DNA of 35,948 bases from an uncultured Clostridia bacterium (GTDB lineage: Bacteria; Bacillota; Clostridia; TANB77; CAG-508), in the NCBI GenBank assembly GCA_947632475.1, contig CANRPI010000010.1, positions 1 through 35,948 on the forward strand, in the 5' to 3' direction. A program made the position numbers and the translations under genes. The notes beneath the pieces were generated by a model. The model worked only from the letters and a program-made list of their open reading frames with translations. It was not told the origin of the DNA and made no database searches. Positions 17,804 to 25,077 of this stretch are shown piece after piece (the stretch's first letter is position 1; each line of letters opens with the position of its first letter).

Positions 17804-17832
17804 ATTATATATTTTTTATTATTGTTTTTCAA
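17804..17832 (-). promoter_or_regulatory. Promoter for the S1-domain gene
   Basis: Minus-strand TTGAAA (17827-17832), 17-bp spacer, TATAAT (17804-17809). Confidence 0.7.
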
Positions 17833-17918
17833 TATATATATGTGCAAAATTTTTATTTATATAAATGTTAATTACTAGAAAATGTGTCTTTTCCTTTTAG
17901 ATTAAACAGTATCAATAG

Positions 17919-17954
17919 AATTAAAAGATACCCTTAAAGGATATCTTTTAATTC
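17919..17954 (-). terminator. Hairpin at the end of the Spo0E-like gene
   Basis: GAATTAAAAGATA (17919-17931) and TATCTTTTAATTC (17942-17954) make a 13-bp perfect stem that overlaps the stop codon. The U-run after it is poor, so termination may be partial. Confidence 0.5.
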
Positions 17955-18104
17955 TTCGGAGTTTTTATTTGGTGCTGTTTCATAATATTGAGCTATTAAT
18001 TCATCTAATTCAATGCTAAGCTTGTATATGTTGCTGTAATCTTCGCCATCTTCTATACTTTTGTTTAATTTTTCTCTTAATTTACAAATTTCATCATTTA
18101 ACAT
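17934..18104 (-). CDS. Spo0E-like sporulation regulator (Spo0A~P phosphatase family)
   Basis: A 56-aa gene. It starts at ATG 18102-18104 with AAAAGGAG upstream and stops at TAA 17934-17936. The protein begins MLNDEICKLREKLNKS and carries LSIELDELIAQYYE, the SxELDxLI motif of Spo0E-like aspartyl-phosphate phosphatases. These are small helical hairpins that remove phosphate from Spo0A~P and so delay sporulation. Spo0A itself is encoded at 30644-31465. A plausible promoter lies at 18147-18175, and a TGTCGAA sequence (the core of a Spo0A box) lies upstream at 18225-18231. Function is from family motif and length only. Confidence 0.82.
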   Translation of the reverse strand: MLNDEICKLREKLNKSIEDGEDYSNIYKLSIELDELIAQYYETAPNKNSEELKDIL

Positions 18105-18146
18105 TTTTTATCGCTCCTTTTCTTTTTATCTCTTTCATTAATTTAT

Positions 18147-18175
18147 AAATTATCACATTTCATGTCTCAAGTCAA
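18147..18175 (-). promoter_or_regulatory. Putative promoter of the Spo0E-like gene
   Basis: Minus-strand TTGACT (18170-18175), 17-bp spacer, TAATTT (18147-18152), about 40 bases ahead of the start codon. The -10 is imperfect. Confidence 0.5.
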
Positions 18176-18224
18176 GTATTTTCAGGGGTTTTTGTCAACT
18201 TTCGTACGACTATTTTTTAATATT

Positions 18225-18231
18225 TTCGACA
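18225..18231 (-). promoter_or_regulatory. Possible Spo0A box
   Basis: Minus strand reads AATGTCGAAAATA, with the 7-base core TGTCGAA, about 50 bases upstream of the -35 of the Spo0E-like gene. A 7-mer of this composition should occur a few times by chance in this much DNA, so this is only suggestive. The rest of 18232-18373 shows nothing else I can name. Confidence 0.3.
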
Positions 18232-18373
18232 TTATATTACACAATAAAACGGCATTATATTTTCTAAATTATTTAACTACAAAAATATCTTTTTTTCTTT
18301 TATCCATTTTATGATATTTTATTTCTTGTTTTTTATAAAAATTTTATTCTTAATTAACTACAAACTATAAAAA

Positions 18374-18416
18374 AGACCATTGAGCAAAATATTTTTATAT
18401 ATTTTGTCAACGGTCT
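18374..18416 (-). terminator. Terminator of the YfmF-YfmH genes
   Basis: AGACCATTGA...AAAATAT (from 18374) pairs with ATATTTTGTCAACGGTCT (to 18416) in a long stem with two mismatches. On the minus strand it is followed by TTTTTT. Confidence 0.85.
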
Positions 18417-18468
18417 GATTCAATATATTAATTTAAAATATAATGAACTTTTATAATTTTTAGTTATA

Positions 18469-19788
18469 TTAATTATCTACAATTGAAATTATCATATTTT
18501 CTTCTTTAAATACTAAGTTTAAAACTTGCTCTATATATTCTATATTTATTGATTCTATTTCTTCTAAGTAGTCAAAACTATTTATTCCTTTAAAATAATC
18601 TGACAAGAACATTCTTGATATATCAACTATATCATTATATTCTTTTATATATCCTCCATATATCATTTTTTTCATTCTATTAAAGTCTTTTTCACTTATT
18701 CCAGTTTCTTTCATATTTTTTACTGCACCTTTAAAGTCTTCAAAAAGTTTTTTTGGATTATTTGATTGACCTGAAATTAGTACATGTGCATAAGTTTTTC
18801 CAAATTCATACTCCAAACTTGGTTGTGTGTATATATTTCCTTCATTATATAATTGTTTGTATAGGTTTGAACTTCTACCTATTAATAAATTTAATAATAT
18901 TTCTATTGCTATGTGTTTTTTTATTATTTCATTTCTATTTTCAGTTGAATTTGTGTATCTATTATCTTTTATACCTATTGTATAAATTGGCATACTTACT
19001 TCTAATTTTTGTTCTATTAAAGGTTTAACAATATTTTCAGGTTCTTCAGGATATATTCTTTTTATTTCACCGCTTGCTTTTTTGTCTATTAATCTTTTTT
19101 GTATTTCCTGTAAAATTTGCTGTGGTTCAAAATCTCCACAAACTACTAACAACATATTTGAAGGATTGTAAAATGTATTATAGCATTTATATAAAATTTC
19201 TTTGTCAATTTTGCTTATTGTTTCTATAGTTCCAGTTATGTCTATTTTTATTGGATTATTATGATACATGGCTTGCATTGCATTTAAATATACTTTCCAT
19301 TCAGGATAATCATTATACATCATTATTTCTTGACCAATTATTCCTTTTTCTTTTTCCACATTTTCATCTGTGAAATATGGATTTTGTACATAATCCATTA
19401 ATTCATCCATTGCCTCATAAAAATTATCTGTGCATTCAAATAAATATGCTGTGTGGTCATTAGTTGTATATGCATTTGCTTCTACTCCTAAGGCTGTTAA
19501 GACATCTAAACTATTAGTTCCATCTGCTTGTTCAAATAACTTATGCTCTAAAAAATGTGCCACTCCATTTGGGACAGTTGTTTCTACTTCTTCACCTGGT
19601 ACTATAAATTTGCTGTCATTTGATCCATAATTTGTCCCCCATATCATATATTTCTTCTGAATCCCTGGTTTTGGTATTATCATAACTGTTAATCCATTAT
19701 CTAATTTTTCAATATATACCTTTTCTTTGATTTTTAAATTTTCTATTACTTGCATATTATTTTTAATTGTTTTATTTTGTAAAAACAA
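18469..19788 (-). CDS. M16 family zinc peptidase, YfmH-like (active subunit)
   Basis: 439 aa. The inverted zinc motif HFLEH (VPNGVAHFLEHKLFEQ) is near residue 80, with the downstream glutamate in the GIIGQEI region, so the zinc site is complete. The second half is the non-catalytic M16_C domain. Pairing with a second M16 protein that lacks HxxEH is the pattern of the YfmF/YfmH pair, named for association with 5-aminopentanol modification of EF-P in B. subtilis. The TTG start immediately follows the stop of the upstream gene, with GGAGG 13 bases upstream; the spacing is long, so the start is not certain. Confidence 0.88.
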   Translation of the reverse strand: MFLQNKTIKNNMQVIENLKIKEKVYIEKLDNGLTVMIIPKPGIQKKYMIWGTNYGSNDSKFIVPGEEVETTVPNGVAHFLEHKLFEQADGTNSLDVLTALGVEANAYTTNDHTAYLFECTDNFYEAMDELMDYVQNPYFTDENVEKEKGIIGQEIMMYNDYPEWKVYLNAMQAMYHNNPIKIDITGTIETISKIDKEILYKCYNTFYNPSNMLLVVCGDFEPQQILQEIQKRLIDKKASGEIKRIYPEEPENIVKPLIEQKLEVSMPIYTIGIKDNRYTNSTENRNEIIKKHIAIEILLNLLIGRSSNLYKQLYNEGNIYTQPSLEYEFGKTYAHVLISGQSNNPKKLFEDFKGAVKNMKETGISEKDFNRMKKMIYGGYIKEYNDIVDISRMFLSDYFKGINSFDYLEEIESINIEYIEQVLNLVFKEENMIISIVDN

Positions 19789-21072
19789 TTAATTGTTTTC
19801 ACCTCCTGTTAAGAAATATATTGTATTTATTTTGACATTGTTTGCTATATTTGTAATATCTTGTCTTTCTATTTTTTCTATGTTTTCCTTGTATTCATCA
19901 ATAGTTGCCTTCATGTTAGATAATTCTTGTCCATACCAATACATAATTTGACTATCTTGTTCATCATCTATGGTTTTTATAGTAGCTATGATTGTTTTTT
20001 TGGCATTTTCAATCTCTTCGTCTGTAAAGTTTCCGGCTTTCATATCATCTATTTGTTTTCTTATTAAATCTAATGCTTTTTGATAGTTAGCTATTTCAAT
20101 TCCACAATTTATTAATATATTACTTTTTCTAGATAAATAACTTGAACTTGCTACATATGCTAGATGCGCCTTTTCTCTGACATTTTGAAACATTTTTGAA
20201 TTTGCCGTTCCTCCAAGTATGCAGTTATATATTAAAGCATGATATTTTTGTTTTTCTTCATTTAATTTTAAATCTAATCCTACAACTAATTTGCCTTGGT
20301 TTACATCCATTTTTTCTTCTACTATTTCTTCTTTTTCTTGTAATTCTTTTCCTACAATTTTAGATATATTATATTGAGGCTCTCTTTTTTGTAGTTTTTT
20401 TATGTTTTCATTTTGCATTATTTCTTGTTTTATATTTTCATTGACATTTCCTGATATAAATATGTCAATTTTGCAACTATTAATTAAATTCTTGTAATAA
20501 TCATATAATTGTTTTGCATCAATTTTGTCTAAGTCTTCTATAAAGCCAAATTTATATAAACCATATGGCTTTTCTTTATAAATATTTTCTATACATCTAT
20601 CCAAAGCATATTTGGCTTTGTTATCTTTTTTTCCTTCAATTCTTTGCTTTATGTTATTTTTCTCTTGTTCTAAATATTCTGTTTTAAATGCGTCATTTTC
20701 TGTATATGGATTAAATGCTATTTCAAGTAACTTTTCAAGAGAAGTTTTCAACATATTTTCCGCTTCTTGTGGTAAAAATGTGTCATTTACTGTTTCAATA
20801 TAAAATTTTATGACTTGATTATCTCCTGTTTTGTCTATTCCACAGTCAAAGCTTGCTCCATACATTTCCTCCATTTGCATGCTTATGTCTTCTTGTGTTG
20901 GCATGTTTTTTGTTCCCCTTCTTAAAATGGTTGAAATAAGTGCGTTTTTTGTGACTGTTTCTCTTTGTAATTTTGTAGTTAAAAAAATGGCTATTAAGTT
21001 AGTTTTAAATTTTTCACTTTGTATTAAATGTAATTTGATTCCTTCTTTTATTTCTTCTTGTTTATATTGCAT
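19789..21072 (-). CDS. M16 family peptidase-like protein, YfmF-like (inactive subunit)
   Basis: 427 aa from ATG 21070-21072, chosen because GGAAGGAG lies 8 bases upstream; an upstream ATG at 21111 lacks this. It has the M16 fold (LISTILRRGTKNMPTQEDIS at the position of the usual zinc helix, then GGTANSKMFQNVREKAHLAYVASSSY in the C-terminal domain), but HxxEH is absent, so it is probably catalytically inert. It is adjacent to the HFLEH-containing partner with no gap, which suggests a heterodimer. No EF-P gene is in the window. Confidence 0.87.
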   Translation of the reverse strand: MQYKQEEIKEGIKLHLIQSEKFKTNLIAIFLTTKLQRETVTKNALISTILRRGTKNMPTQEDISMQMEEMYGASFDCGIDKTGDNQVIKFYIETVNDTFLPQEAENMLKTSLEKLLEIAFNPYTENDAFKTEYLEQEKNNIKQRIEGKKDNKAKYALDRCIENIYKEKPYGLYKFGFIEDLDKIDAKQLYDYYKNLINSCKIDIFISGNVNENIKQEIMQNENIKKLQKREPQYNISKIVGKELQEKEEIVEEKMDVNQGKLVVGLDLKLNEEKQKYHALIYNCILGGTANSKMFQNVREKAHLAYVASSSYLSRKSNILINCGIEIANYQKALDLIRKQIDDMKAGNFTDEEIENAKKTIIATIKTIDDEQDSQIMYWYGQELSNMKATIDEYKENIEKIERQDITNIANNVKINTIYFLTGGENN

Positions 21073-21189
21073 TTTCTTTTCTCCTTCCTGATGTGTTTCT
21101 TTAATATTCACATCTAAGTTGATAAAAATTTAATTATTTTTTATTATTTCCATTTATTTTTTTTTTATTTATTTATTTGCTAAAAAAAC

Positions 21190-21222
21190 AGAAGTTAAAG
21201 CGCTTTTTCACTTTTAACTTCT
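21190..21222 (-). terminator. Terminator of rpsU
   Basis: AGAAGTTAAA (21190-21199) pairs with TTTAACTTCT (21213-21222). On the minus strand the stem is followed by G and seven T. Confidence 0.85.
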
Positions 21223-21250
21223 TTTTCAATTTTCTTTATATATCATATTT

Positions 21251-21421
21251 TTAGAATTTTCTTTTTCTTGCAGCCTCTGATTTTTTCTTTCTCCTTACAC
21301 TAGGTTTTTCATAATGCTCTCTCTTTCGAACTTCTTGTAAAACTCCATTCCTTGCACATTGTCTTTTAAATCTTTTTAGAGCATCTTCTATATTACCATT
21401 ATTAACTTTTATTTCTGACAT
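21251..21421 (-). CDS. rpsU: 30S ribosomal protein S21
   Basis: 56 aa, full length for Gram-positive S21. The sequence starts [20 protein letters not shown] and continues [20 protein letters not shown], with a basic tail ending AARKRKF; all are diagnostic. Start ATG 21419-21421 has AAGGAGGGG seven bases upstream; stop at 21251-21253. It has its own perfect promoter (21485-21513) and a terminator. The roughly 55-base leader can fold into CCCA(CA)TAC...GTATGGG just before the Shine-Dalgarno, a candidate control hairpin. The gene is missed by a length-limited ORF scan. Confidence 0.96.
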   Translation of the reverse strand: MSEIKVNNGNIEDALKRFKRQCARNGVLQEVRKREHYEKPSVRRKKKSEAARKRKF

Positions 21422-21484
21422 TTATATTCCCCTCCTTCCGGCCCATACGTAATTGTATGTGGGATAACTTTTATAACAGTATTT

Positions 21485-21513
21485 ATTATACATTAAAGCT
21501 TGTAGATTGTCAA
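21485..21513 (-). promoter_or_regulatory. Consensus promoter of rpsU
   Basis: Minus-strand TTGACA (21508-21513), 17-bp spacer, TATAAT (21485-21490): both boxes are perfect sigma-A consensus. Confidence 0.88.
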
Positions 21514-21517
21514 TACC

Positions 21518-21609
21518 TAATATTTAATAAATGTCTTACATAATATTTAATAAATGTCTTACATAATATTTAATAAATGTCTTAAATAATTTTTAATAAA
21601 TGTCTTACA
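21518..21609. repeat. Four tandem 23-bp repeats upstream of rpsU promoter
   Basis: Unit TAATATTTAATAAATGTCTTACA at 21518-21540, 21541-21563, 21564-21586 (one change) and 21587-21609 (one change), with no spacers. The array ends 5 bases from the rpsU -35. The following 21610-21737 contain a short open stretch on the plus strand (DEDANTIKLLLATLERTKII) that may be a gene remnant, but I cannot identify it. Confidence 0.9.
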
Positions 21610-21737
21610 TTAGATGAAGATGCAAATACAATAAAACTTTTACTTGCTACATTAGAAAGAACAAAGATTATTTAATACCTAAATGAAAACACTTTTATGT
21701 TTCTGAAATGCAAGATTTATTAGATAGAAAATCTAAC

Positions 21738-23039
21738 CTAATTTTTTCTATTTACAATTGTTATCGATATTATTCCAACAAGTGAAATTGCCATCATAGA
21801 AATAAATAAAGTAATTGGCATATCTCCTGTATTTGGAATGTCTGGATTTGTTACTGTAACTTCAACTTCACTTGTAAATTGATCATTTATTATTGCATTA
21901 ATCTTCACTTTTCCAGGATTTATTGCTTTAATAATTCCATTTTCATCTACTGTTGCAATGGTAGGGTCACTTGATGAATATTCTATTTTCTCTATAAAAT
22001 TTGCTGCATTTTCTGGTTCTACTACAACTTGTACTTGTTCTTTTTCACCTACAAAAAGCTCATTTCTTTTTATTATTATATATGCTTTTTCTATTGATGG
22101 AGGTGTAACTTTTGGCTCTATTTCAATTTCAGCAGTAATATTTTTAACATTAGCAGCTTTCCAGTTACCTTGAATTAACCAATTTGTATCTATTGAAAAT
22201 GTAGTTTTTTCATTTTCAGTATTTTCAAGTGCTTTTACTTTTATGTTTGCCAGAGTATCATTTTTATTTAAATTTATTACTGTATCACTGCTTATACTAA
22301 ATCCATCAATTTTACCTCCTTCATTATAAGAAGGAATAATTTGTGTATCTTCTGGTAATCCATTCCCCTTAGTTACTTCTAATATATTCATATTATCATC
22401 ATATAAAAAATTAGCACCAATATAATTAATTTCCATTTTATCATCTGCTTTTAGTTCTATTGTCTGTTCGCCACCTGGAAACATTTCATTATTGTAAATC
22501 ATGTAGAATTCGGGTTTGTCATTAGAATTATCCATTTCAGTAATTATTATGCTTCCTGGTTGGGGTGTAATATTAATCTTTTCATTATCATCCTTTAATA
22601 ATTCGGTATAATCCCAAGCGATTTCATATTTTCCCAAGTTAGCATTATCTTTAGTTTTTACATTTATTGTTGCAATATTTCCTGAATCAATTGACATTTT
22701 CTCTGAACAGTTTATTTCAAATCCAATTATTTTATCGTCTGTTCCATAATTTATATCTAGTACTGCATTATCAGGCAGAATTCTTCCTTTATTAATTCCT
22801 GTAATTTCAATAGCATCTCCATCATAATCGAATTCAGCAATAAAATGTGTAAACTCCAACTTTTCATTAACTGATACATCTAATGTAGATGTTTCATCTC
22901 TTTTCATAATGATATTTTTAGAGATTGCAAATATTGGTTTATCATCTGCTTCTGCCAAAACCTTAGTAATTGGTACAATTGTTAGTACCATTATTTCTAA
23001 AATAATTAATGCTAAAATTTTTTTTGCTTTTGTTTTCAT
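21738..23039 (-). CDS. Sortase-anchored surface protein with cohesin-like and Big_2 domains
   Basis: 433 aa. Signal peptide about 1-30 (MKTKAKKILALIILEIMVLT...AEA). Two related beta domains of cohesin type follow, at about 35-165 (FIAEFDYDGDAIEITG, GIATINVK-like NIATINVKTK) and about 176-310 (FLYDDNMNILEVTKG, DTLANIKVKA). A bacterial Ig-like Big_2 domain lies at about 318-396 (ATVDENGIIKAINPGKVKI). The C-terminus has IPNTGD at 401-406, a membrane segment (about 407-428) and NRKN: an LPxTG-like sorting signal. The adjacent class B sortase upstream is the likely enzyme. AGAGGT lies 7 bases before the ATG. Ligand or scaffold role is unknown. Confidence 0.85.
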   Translation of the reverse strand: MKTKAKKILALIILEIMVLTIVPITKVLAEADDKPIFAISKNIIMKRDETSTLDVSVNEKLEFTHFIAEFDYDGDAIEITGINKGRILPDNAVLDINYGTDDKIIGFEINCSEKMSIDSGNIATINVKTKDNANLGKYEIAWDYTELLKDDNEKINITPQPGSIIITEMDNSNDKPEFYMIYNNEMFPGGEQTIELKADDKMEINYIGANFLYDDNMNILEVTKGNGLPEDTQIIPSYNEGGKIDGFSISSDTVINLNKNDTLANIKVKALENTENEKTTFSIDTNWLIQGNWKAANVKNITAEIEIEPKVTPPSIEKAYIIIKRNELFVGEKEQVQVVVEPENAANFIEKIEYSSSDPTIATVDENGIIKAINPGKVKINAIINDQFTSEVEVTVTNPDIPNTGDMPITLFISMMAISLVGIISITIVNRKN

Positions 23040-23056
23040 TTTTTTACCTCTTTCTT

Positions 23057-23080
23057 CTTGTTAGATTTACTTCTAACAAG
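23057..23080 (-). other. Hairpin between sortase gene and surface-protein gene
   Basis: CTTGTTAGA (23057-23065) and TCTAACAAG (23072-23080) make a 9-bp perfect stem with a 6-base loop, without a U-run. It sits just before the Shine-Dalgarno of the surface-protein gene. It may be a processing or stability element that sets unequal expression; that is inference. Confidence 0.5.
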
Positions 23081-23121
23081 ATAATATATTTTTATATATG
23101 TTTATATATAAACTATTTTAA

Positions 23122-23871
23122 TTAAGGTTGTTCATTTGGTATTTCTTCTAATTTTCCAAGTACAATATATCTTGCATCCTCATATTCATAAGCACAAGTT
23201 GAAAGTGTTATAATTTTATCATTTTCTGTTACAGTTACATCACTTGTAAAGTCTGATTTTTTTATAATATTGTCTATTGTATTTTGAGTCAAATTATTAA
23301 ATGTGTATATTTTAGAATTTGTTGATTCTGTGCATGCACAAAATACTCTCACTAAATAATTTTTTTCAGGGGTAAAATAATACATTAATTTATGAGTTTC
23401 ATAATAGTCTTGTTTTTTATAATTTAGTAAACTTCCAAACATAGTTTCATTCTTTATATTATGTCCATATATTATAGTATTAAAATCTTGCATGTTTGAA
23501 TCATTTCTATAATCCATAAATAAACTTCCAGAACGATTATATTCTCCTGTTATCAGTCTTCGCAAGTAATAAGCATTATCATTACTTTGTAAAATAGGAT
23601 TATTGATAGGTGTGTCTTTTGAATAAAGCCATCCTACTATATCTTTATTTTGTTGTTTTAATGTTTCAAAATCAACTGTAAAAGGAAGTTTATATTCGTT
23701 TTCATCTTCGTTATTATCGCTTTCTTCAGATACTATTACTTTTTCAATAAGATTATCTGTGAATTTTTTATTTTTATCTAATTCTACAAAATAATCAACT
23801 ACTTTATATAAAGAGAAACTAAATACTCCTAAGAAAATTATTAGTAATATTCTTTTTAATTTCTTATTCAT
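23122..23871 (-). CDS. srtB: Class B sortase
   Basis: Membrane-bound transpeptidase that joins surface proteins to peptidoglycan. 249 aa from ATG 23869-23871, preferred over an ATG at 23907 because AGAAGG lies 7 bases upstream. One N-terminal membrane segment (about 8-28). The catalytic triad is visible: His137 in TIIYGHNI, Cys226 in ITLSTCAYEY, Arg234 in DARYIVLGKL. TLSTC and the DFNTIIYGHN context are of the SrtB type. It is directly followed by a gene with an IPNTG sorting signal, so this looks like a dedicated enzyme-substrate pair. Active-site residues are intact. Confidence 0.92.
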   Translation of the reverse strand: MNKKLKRILLIIFLGVFSFSLYKVVDYFVELDKNKKFTDNLIEKVIVSEESDNNEDENEYKLPFTVDFETLKQQNKDIVGWLYSKDTPINNPILQSNDNAYYLRRLITGEYNRSGSLFMDYRNDSNMQDFNTIIYGHNIKNETMFGSLLNYKKQDYYETHKLMYYFTPEKNYLVRVFCACTESTNSKIYTFNNLTQNTIDNIIKKSDFTSDVTVTENDKIITLSTCAYEYEDARYIVLGKLEEIPNEQP

Positions 23872-24091
23872 AAATGTACCTTCTATTTTTCTTATAATTT
23901 TTTTCATTTAATTTTATTGTAGTATTACTTTGAAAAAAGTATATCATTACAAATTTTAAAATTCAATATTATTTTACAAAATTTTACAAAATTTAATTTT
24001 TTTCAGTTTTTTCTCTTGCACAATGTTTCACAATTGGTATGATACATATATCTTAATTAATTGAACGTGTTAAGAAACGTATTTCTTCTAA

Positions 24092-24241
24092 ATGAAAAAA
24101 GGCAAACTTACTGAAAATGAAGTTTCAATTGATAAAAATTTTTATAATGAAGTATATATCAAATTAAAATTAGCACCAAAATATAAAGAAAAAAAGTTTA
24201 AAAGAGTATATTTTGAGGAATTTCAGGGGAAAAACATATAA
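24092..24241 (+). CDS. Small unidentified ORF, possibly a gene remnant
   Basis: 49 codons: MKKGKLTENEVSIDKNFYNE, then VYIKLKLAPKYKEKKFKRVY and FEEFQGKNI. It is highly charged (Lys/Glu). There is no Shine-Dalgarno before the ATG and no clear promoter, so it is more likely the tail of a lost gene than a working one. I do not recognise it. The rest of 23908-24279 is AT-rich without other features; a short inverted repeat AAGAAA/TTTCTT sits just upstream. Confidence 0.3.
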   Translation: MKKGKLTENEVSIDKNFYNEVYIKLKLAPKYKEKKFKRVYFEEFQGKNI

Positions 24242-24279
24242 TATAAGGGGAAAATTAATCTAATTAGAGAAAATAAAAA

Positions 24280-24301
24280 ACTCTCAAACTAGCTTGAGAG
24301 T
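24280..24301 (-). terminator. Terminator of tRNA-Arg
   Basis: ACTCTCAA (24280-24287) with TTGAGAGT (24294-24301), followed on the minus strand by TTTTTTATTTT. Confidence 0.88.
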
Positions 24302-24302
24302 A

Positions 24303-24379
24303 TGGTGCACCAGGAGGAATTCGAATCCCCGACCTCTCGGTTCGTAGCCGAGTGCTCTATCCAGCTAAGCTACTGGTGC
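24303..24379 (-). tRNA. tRNA-Arg (anticodon ACG)
   Basis: 77 bases including an encoded CCA. Acceptor stem GCACCAG/CTGGTGC, D arm AGCTTAGCTGGATAGAGC, anticodon stem CTCGG/CCGAG around the loop CTACGAA (anticodon ACG, read as ICG), T arm with GGTTCGAAT-like GATTCGAAT. Promoter at 24443-24471 and terminator at 24280-24301 make it a single-gene unit, divergent from tRNA-Pro. Confidence 0.97.
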
Positions 24380-24442
24380 ATATATTGAAAATATTTTAAA
24401 TAACTACAGGCACATATGAAAATTTTTATGCTTATGTATAAT

Positions 24443-24471
24443 ATTATACATTCAATATAGCAAAGTTTCAA
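24443..24471 (-). promoter_or_regulatory. Promoter of tRNA-Arg
   Basis: Minus-strand TTGAAA (24466-24471), 17-bp spacer, TATAAT (24443-24448). Confidence 0.7.
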
Positions 24472-24510
24472 GCTATATTTTTAAAAATTTGAAATTTTTT
24501 TAAAAATATA

Positions 24511-24539
24511 TTGAAATTTTTTTTAAAATATGCTATCAT
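24511..24539 (+). promoter_or_regulatory. Promoter of tRNA-Pro
   Basis: TTGAAA (24511-24516), 17-bp spacer, TATCAT (24534-24539), about 30 bases before the tRNA. Confidence 0.65.
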
Positions 24540-24569
24540 ATATAAGCGTTAAGGAATAATATATAATAT

Positions 24570-24645
24570 CGAGGCGTAGCGCAGTTGGTAGCGCGCGTGG
24601 TTTGGGACCATGAGGTCGCAGGTTCGATCCCTGTCGCCTCGACCA
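24570..24645 (+). tRNA. tRNA-Pro (anticodon UGG)
   Basis: 76 bases including CCA. Acceptor stem CGAGGCG/CGCCTCG, D arm GCGCAGTTGGTAGCGC, anticodon stem CGTGG/CCATG with loop TTTGGGA (anticodon TGG, G at position 37), T arm GCAGGTTCGATCCCTGT. It reads the CCA codons at which both frameshifts in this window occur, but nothing in the tRNA itself looks abnormal. Confidence 0.97.
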
Positions 24646-24653
24646 AAATAAGC

Positions 24654-24698
24654 AAAAATAACACTATTTTAAATATTTTTTAAGATAGTGTTATTTTT
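24654..24698 (+). terminator. Terminator of tRNA-Pro
   Basis: AAAAATAACACTAT (24654-24667) with ATAGTGTTATTTTT (24685-24698), a 14-bp stem ending in T-rich sequence. Confidence 0.88.
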
Positions 24699-24730
24699 AT
24701 TTCAATAATTGTAACATTTTTATTTTACTA

Positions 24731-24770
24731 TTGCAAGTTTCTTGCAATTTTATCATAATTACTTTTAAAT
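24731..24770 (+). promoter_or_regulatory. Promoter with overlapping inverted-repeat operator for the small XRE gene
   Basis: A candidate promoter TTGCAA (24742-24747), 17 bp, TTAAAT (24765-24770). The -35 is the right half of a perfect inverted repeat TTGCAAG-TTT-CTTGCAA (24731-24747), placed as expected for self-repression by the XRE protein. A wider inverted pair TTATCA...TGATAA (about 24750 and 24774) also flanks the -10. Confidence 0.5.
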
Positions 24771-24800
24771 TTGTGATAATAACTTAGAGGTGTAATTATC

Positions 24801-25037
24801 ATGATTGGAAATATATTAAAAAATATGAGATTGTCTGCCAATATTACTCAAAAAGATTTAGCTAATAAATTAAATCTAGCCGATAATACTGTCTCTAGTT
24901 ATGAAAGAGAAAATAGTCAAGCTGATTTTGAAACTATTTTAAAAATTGCAAGAATATGCAACTTTGACTTTAAAATTATTGATAAAAATAATAATTTAAT
25001 TGATATTGAAGAAATGGCAAAAGATATGGACTTCTAA
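24801..25037 (+). CDS. Small XRE-family regulator
   Basis: 78 aa; ATG 24801 with AGAGGTG upstream. HTH_3 domain: ILKNMRLSANITQKDLANKL, then LADNTVSSYERENSQADFET, a textbook Xre motif, then a short acidic tail (LIDIEEMAKDMDF). It lies next to a decayed prophage cassette and the tRNA genes, so it may be a leftover prophage regulator; that is inference. A bidirectional terminator follows at 25034-25066. Confidence 0.85.
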   Translation: MIGNILKNMRLSANITQKDLANKLNLADNTVSSYERENSQADFETILKIARICNFDFKIIDKNNNLIDIEEMAKDMDF

Positions 25038-25066
25038 GAGCTAGACTAAAATAATCTAGCTCTTAG
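25034..25066. terminator. Terminator shared by the small XRE gene and the amidase remnant
   Basis: CTAAGAGCTAGA (25034-25045) and TCTAGCTCTTAG (25055-25066): perfect 12-bp stem, starting at the XRE stop codon. Confidence 0.8.
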
Positions 25067-25077
25067 TTTATCTTCAA

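Noticed and set aside
21518..21609. CRISPR array
   Set aside because: The 23-bp units are contiguous with no spacers, and no cas genes are in the window.
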